64,000 bases of DNA from Chelativorans alearensis. Lineage in GTDB: Bacteria; Pseudomonadota; Alphaproteobacteria; Rhizobiales; Rhizobiaceae. The stretch lies in assembly GCF_010993735.1 (NCBI RefSeq), contig NZ_WQNI01000008.1, forward strand, positions 62,001 through 126,000, read 5' to 3'. Both the position numbers and the translations under genes were made by a program. The notes under the pieces are model-generated. The model ran no database searches and was not told where the DNA came from. It saw only the letters and a program-made list of their open reading frames with translations. Shown here piece after piece: positions 62,517 through 64,000 of this stretch (position 1 is the first letter of the stretch; every line of letters starts with the position of its first letter).

Positions 62517-62789
62517 CTAGGCCTCAGCCTCGCGCAGTTCCGCAAGCCGGGCGCGGGCTTCCCGAAGCAGCAGGCGGAATTCGCGCATCATGGCGCCTTC
62601 GATCGCGAAGGCGCCGCCGGTGGGCACGGCACCCGGGTCTTCCTGGTGGTCCTGGAACTGGGAATGCTCCTCCAGCGCATCCAGCAGGCCGTCGCCTTCC
62701 AGATGCGTGAGATGAGCAATGAGGAACGCCAGCGTCTCGCGCTGGGCGTTCAGCCTGCCTTCGAGTTCGTCATTTGCCAGATGAGACAT
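62517..62789 (-). CDS. small hypothetical protein
   Basis: The 90-residue protein is helical and rich in Glu and Arg: HLANDELEGRLNAQRETLAF, LIAHLTHLEGDGLLDALEEH and MMREFRLLLREARARLAELR. No transmembrane segment or signal peptide. ATG 62789 is supported by AGGAGGCCGACCC; the frame extends upstream to 62930. No known family. It lies 125 bp after the phosphodiesterase gene on the same strand. Confidence 0.65.
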   Translation of the reverse strand: MSHLANDELEGRLNAQRETLAFLIAHLTHLEGDGLLDALEEHSQFQDHQEDPGAVPTGGAFAIEGAMMREFRLLLREARARLAELREAEA

Positions 62790-62914
62790 GGGTCGGCCTC
62801 CTATCGAAGCAGAGCCGTCAGGTGGTCTCTGCTCTCTTCTGTAGATGCGGTCGACCGCCCGGCGACCGCCGCGCGCCAGGGGCCCCGCATCGTGTGCCAG
62901 CGCCGCTCCATTCA

Positions 62915-63682
62915 TCAGGCGCCCGTCCATTGGCCACGCCGCTGGAGGACTTCTTTGAGGAGGCTCGGACGGTCTGTCATAATGCCGTCGACGCCCAACT
63001 CTGCCACCTCATCCATCTCCTCCTCAGCATCGACCGTCCACACATGCACGTCGATGCCAAGAGCATGAGCGGCATCAACGAAACGCGGCGTCACAACTTC
63101 GATGGGACCATAGGTCCGCGGAACCTGCACAACAGGGAAGGGAAACCTTCTCATGGGAAAGCCCCAGCCTGCCAGCCACAGTCGGGTGACGTCAAAGTGG
63201 GCCGGCGACCAGCACAGATTCGGCCCCAGCATCTCCCGCAGCCGCTTCACCCTGCGCTGGTCGACGGATCCGACGCATACCCGGTCCAGCGCGTTGCATC
63301 GGGCGACCGCCTCGGCAATCGGCGATACCGCCGCATCACTCTTGGGCTCAAGGTTGAAGTAGCAATCTGGCCATACGGACAGCACATCTTCAAGCCTGGC
63401 CAAGCGCCCGCCGCCAAGCGTGCTCATGCGCTCGAGGTCCGACCATACGAGCGCGCCAACCGGTTCCGGCCGGCCGGTCAAACGCTCCAACGTATCGTCA
63501 TGGAAGATGACGGCGACATCGTCGCGGCTGGCCTGTACGTCGGTTTCGATATGCCGGTAGCCAAGCATGATCGCGCGCTCGAATGCAGCCCACGTATTCT
63601 CTTCCGCCTCCTGCGCACCACCGCGATGGGCAATCGGAATCGGCCGGGAGTGTTCCAGAAAGGGAAAGAGCGGGCGCTTCAT
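62915..63682 (-). CDS. glycerophosphodiester phosphodiesterase
   Basis: The 255-residue protein is a GDPD TIM-barrel enzyme that releases glycerol 3-phosphate from glycerophosphodiesters. The motif IPIAHRGGAQEAEENTWAAF has the catalytic His and Arg, then HIETDVQASRDDVAVIFHDD with the Glu-Asp metal ligands and the second His, and FNLEPKSDAA with the third Glu. The end VWTVDAEEEMDEVAELGVDG and IMTDRP is typical. It has no signal peptide, so it is cytoplasmic. ATG 63682 follows GGGGAAACACCGG. Normal length. Confidence 0.9.
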   Translation of the reverse strand: MKRPLFPFLEHSRPIPIAHRGGAQEAEENTWAAFERAIMLGYRHIETDVQASRDDVAVIFHDDTLERLTGRPEPVGALVWSDLERMSTLGGGRLARLEDVLSVWPDCYFNLEPKSDAAVSPIAEAVARCNALDRVCVGSVDQRRVKRLREMLGPNLCWSPAHFDVTRLWLAGWGFPMRRFPFPVVQVPRTYGPIEVVTPRFVDAAHALGIDVHVWTVDAEEEMDEVAELGVDGIMTDRPSLLKEVLQRRGQWTGA

Positions 63683-63852
63683 CCGGTGTTTCCCCTGCGC
63701 ACTATAATATCGCGCGAAGGCGTGCCGCGGCAATGCGTGGAGGAATTATTCATGCCGAAGACTTCCTCGTCGATCCCCAAGGATGCGCTCCACAGGCGCG
63801 CGCACGACGCCTTTGTGCAATGAAACTTGGGACTGGCCGCCGAAACCCGTGG

Positions 63853-64000
63853 CTATGCGCGACCAGGGTGGGCCGGTCGGCGCTCTTGGGATCGGCCGGT
63901 TCCAACGGCGCCGTTGCGCCATGCAGCGGGTGAGACGCCCACGGTCTTCTTGAACGCCCGGCTGAAGGCCGCCTCGGATTCATAGCCGATCTCATGGCCC
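63853..64000 (-). CDS. AraC-family regulator, C-terminal end (truncated by the window)
   Basis: The minus-strand frame enters from the right edge (in phase with base 63999) and ends at TAG 63853-63855. Its 48 residues begin GHEIGYESEAAFSRAFKKTV, then GVSPAAWRN, the second helix-turn-helix of an AraC-type DNA-binding domain with the typical GYESEAAFSRAFK. The rest of the protein lies beyond the window. Confidence 0.8.
   Translation of the reverse strand, partial: GHEIGYESEAAFSRAFKKTVGVSPAAWRNGAVGTGRSQERRPAHPGRA

Overview
The window reads as chromosomal DNA of an alphaproteobacterium of the order Rhizobiales (Hyphomicrobiales), probably close to the Phyllobacteriaceae/Brucellaceae. The evidence is high GC with strong G/C third positions, a fused TrpE(G) behind a WWW-containing trpL leader, an actinobacterial-size LeuA, a ChoXWV choline transporter, a DUF1134/EipA protein beside ChpT and CtrA, SciP, GANTC sites near ctrA, and mosaic palindromic repeats of rhizobial type. 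The family assignment is inference; no rRNA or other marker gene is present.

Layout. 1-8.2 kb: end of a membrane protein, a secreted TIM-barrel glycosidase-like protein, GNAT, a glutathionyl-hydroquinone reductase, Nudix, metallophosphoesterase, a small membrane protein with a perfect CtrA box, an alpha/beta hydrolase coupled to leuA, and a leuA leader peptide with competing hairpins. 8.3-15.4 kb: an accessory block of small enzymes under two repressor-type regulators. ArsR-SRPBCC-SRPBCC-GFA runs first, then HxlR diverges from an operon of three DHFR/RibD-like reductases, a hydrolase, a SnoaL-like protein and DUF899, followed by a YCII protein. 15.4-33.6 kb: mostly housekeeping genes, namely a CDF transporter, trpE(G) with its leader and attenuator, PAP2, a site-2 protease with CBS domains, an Rnk-like protein, choVWX, tdk, DUF2333, fhs, SDR, CoA-transferase, a HugZ-like protein, a SpoU methyltransferase and a coiled-coil membrane protein.

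33.6-38.0 kb is a cell-cycle block: eipA, chpT, a single-domain response regulator, ctrA, a FliJ-like gene and sciP. Together these hold the phosphotransferase, the master regulator and an inhibitor of CtrA, with GANTC sites upstream of ctrA and sciP. mnmA, a Gfo/Idh/MocA oxidoreductase and tRNA-Met(CAT) follow.

40.8-52.2 kb differs from its surroundings. It has lower GC, long non-coding stretches and many secreted proteins: a PrsW-like protease with a partner, an LprI-like protein, an AraC regulator directly upstream of a subtilisin autotransporter, five small lipoproteins or exported proteins, and a large MscS channel. It looks like an accessory envelope island inserted next to the tRNA. 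52.4-64 kb holds a SecDF fusion with a TatB-like gene, an SLC13 carrier, DUF502, a YegD-type Hsp70, a second DUF899, a peroxidase-related protein, a glycerophosphodiesterase and the C-terminus of an AraC regulator cut by the window edge.

The strongest leads are the pair of apparently leaderless leader peptides (leu and trp) with the same promoter geometry, the AraC/autotransporter/CHGxGC-lipoprotein island, the small-enzyme cluster, and a 20-bp palindrome shared by chpT and a DUF2333 gene. All assignments were made by reading the sequence; no database search was run.
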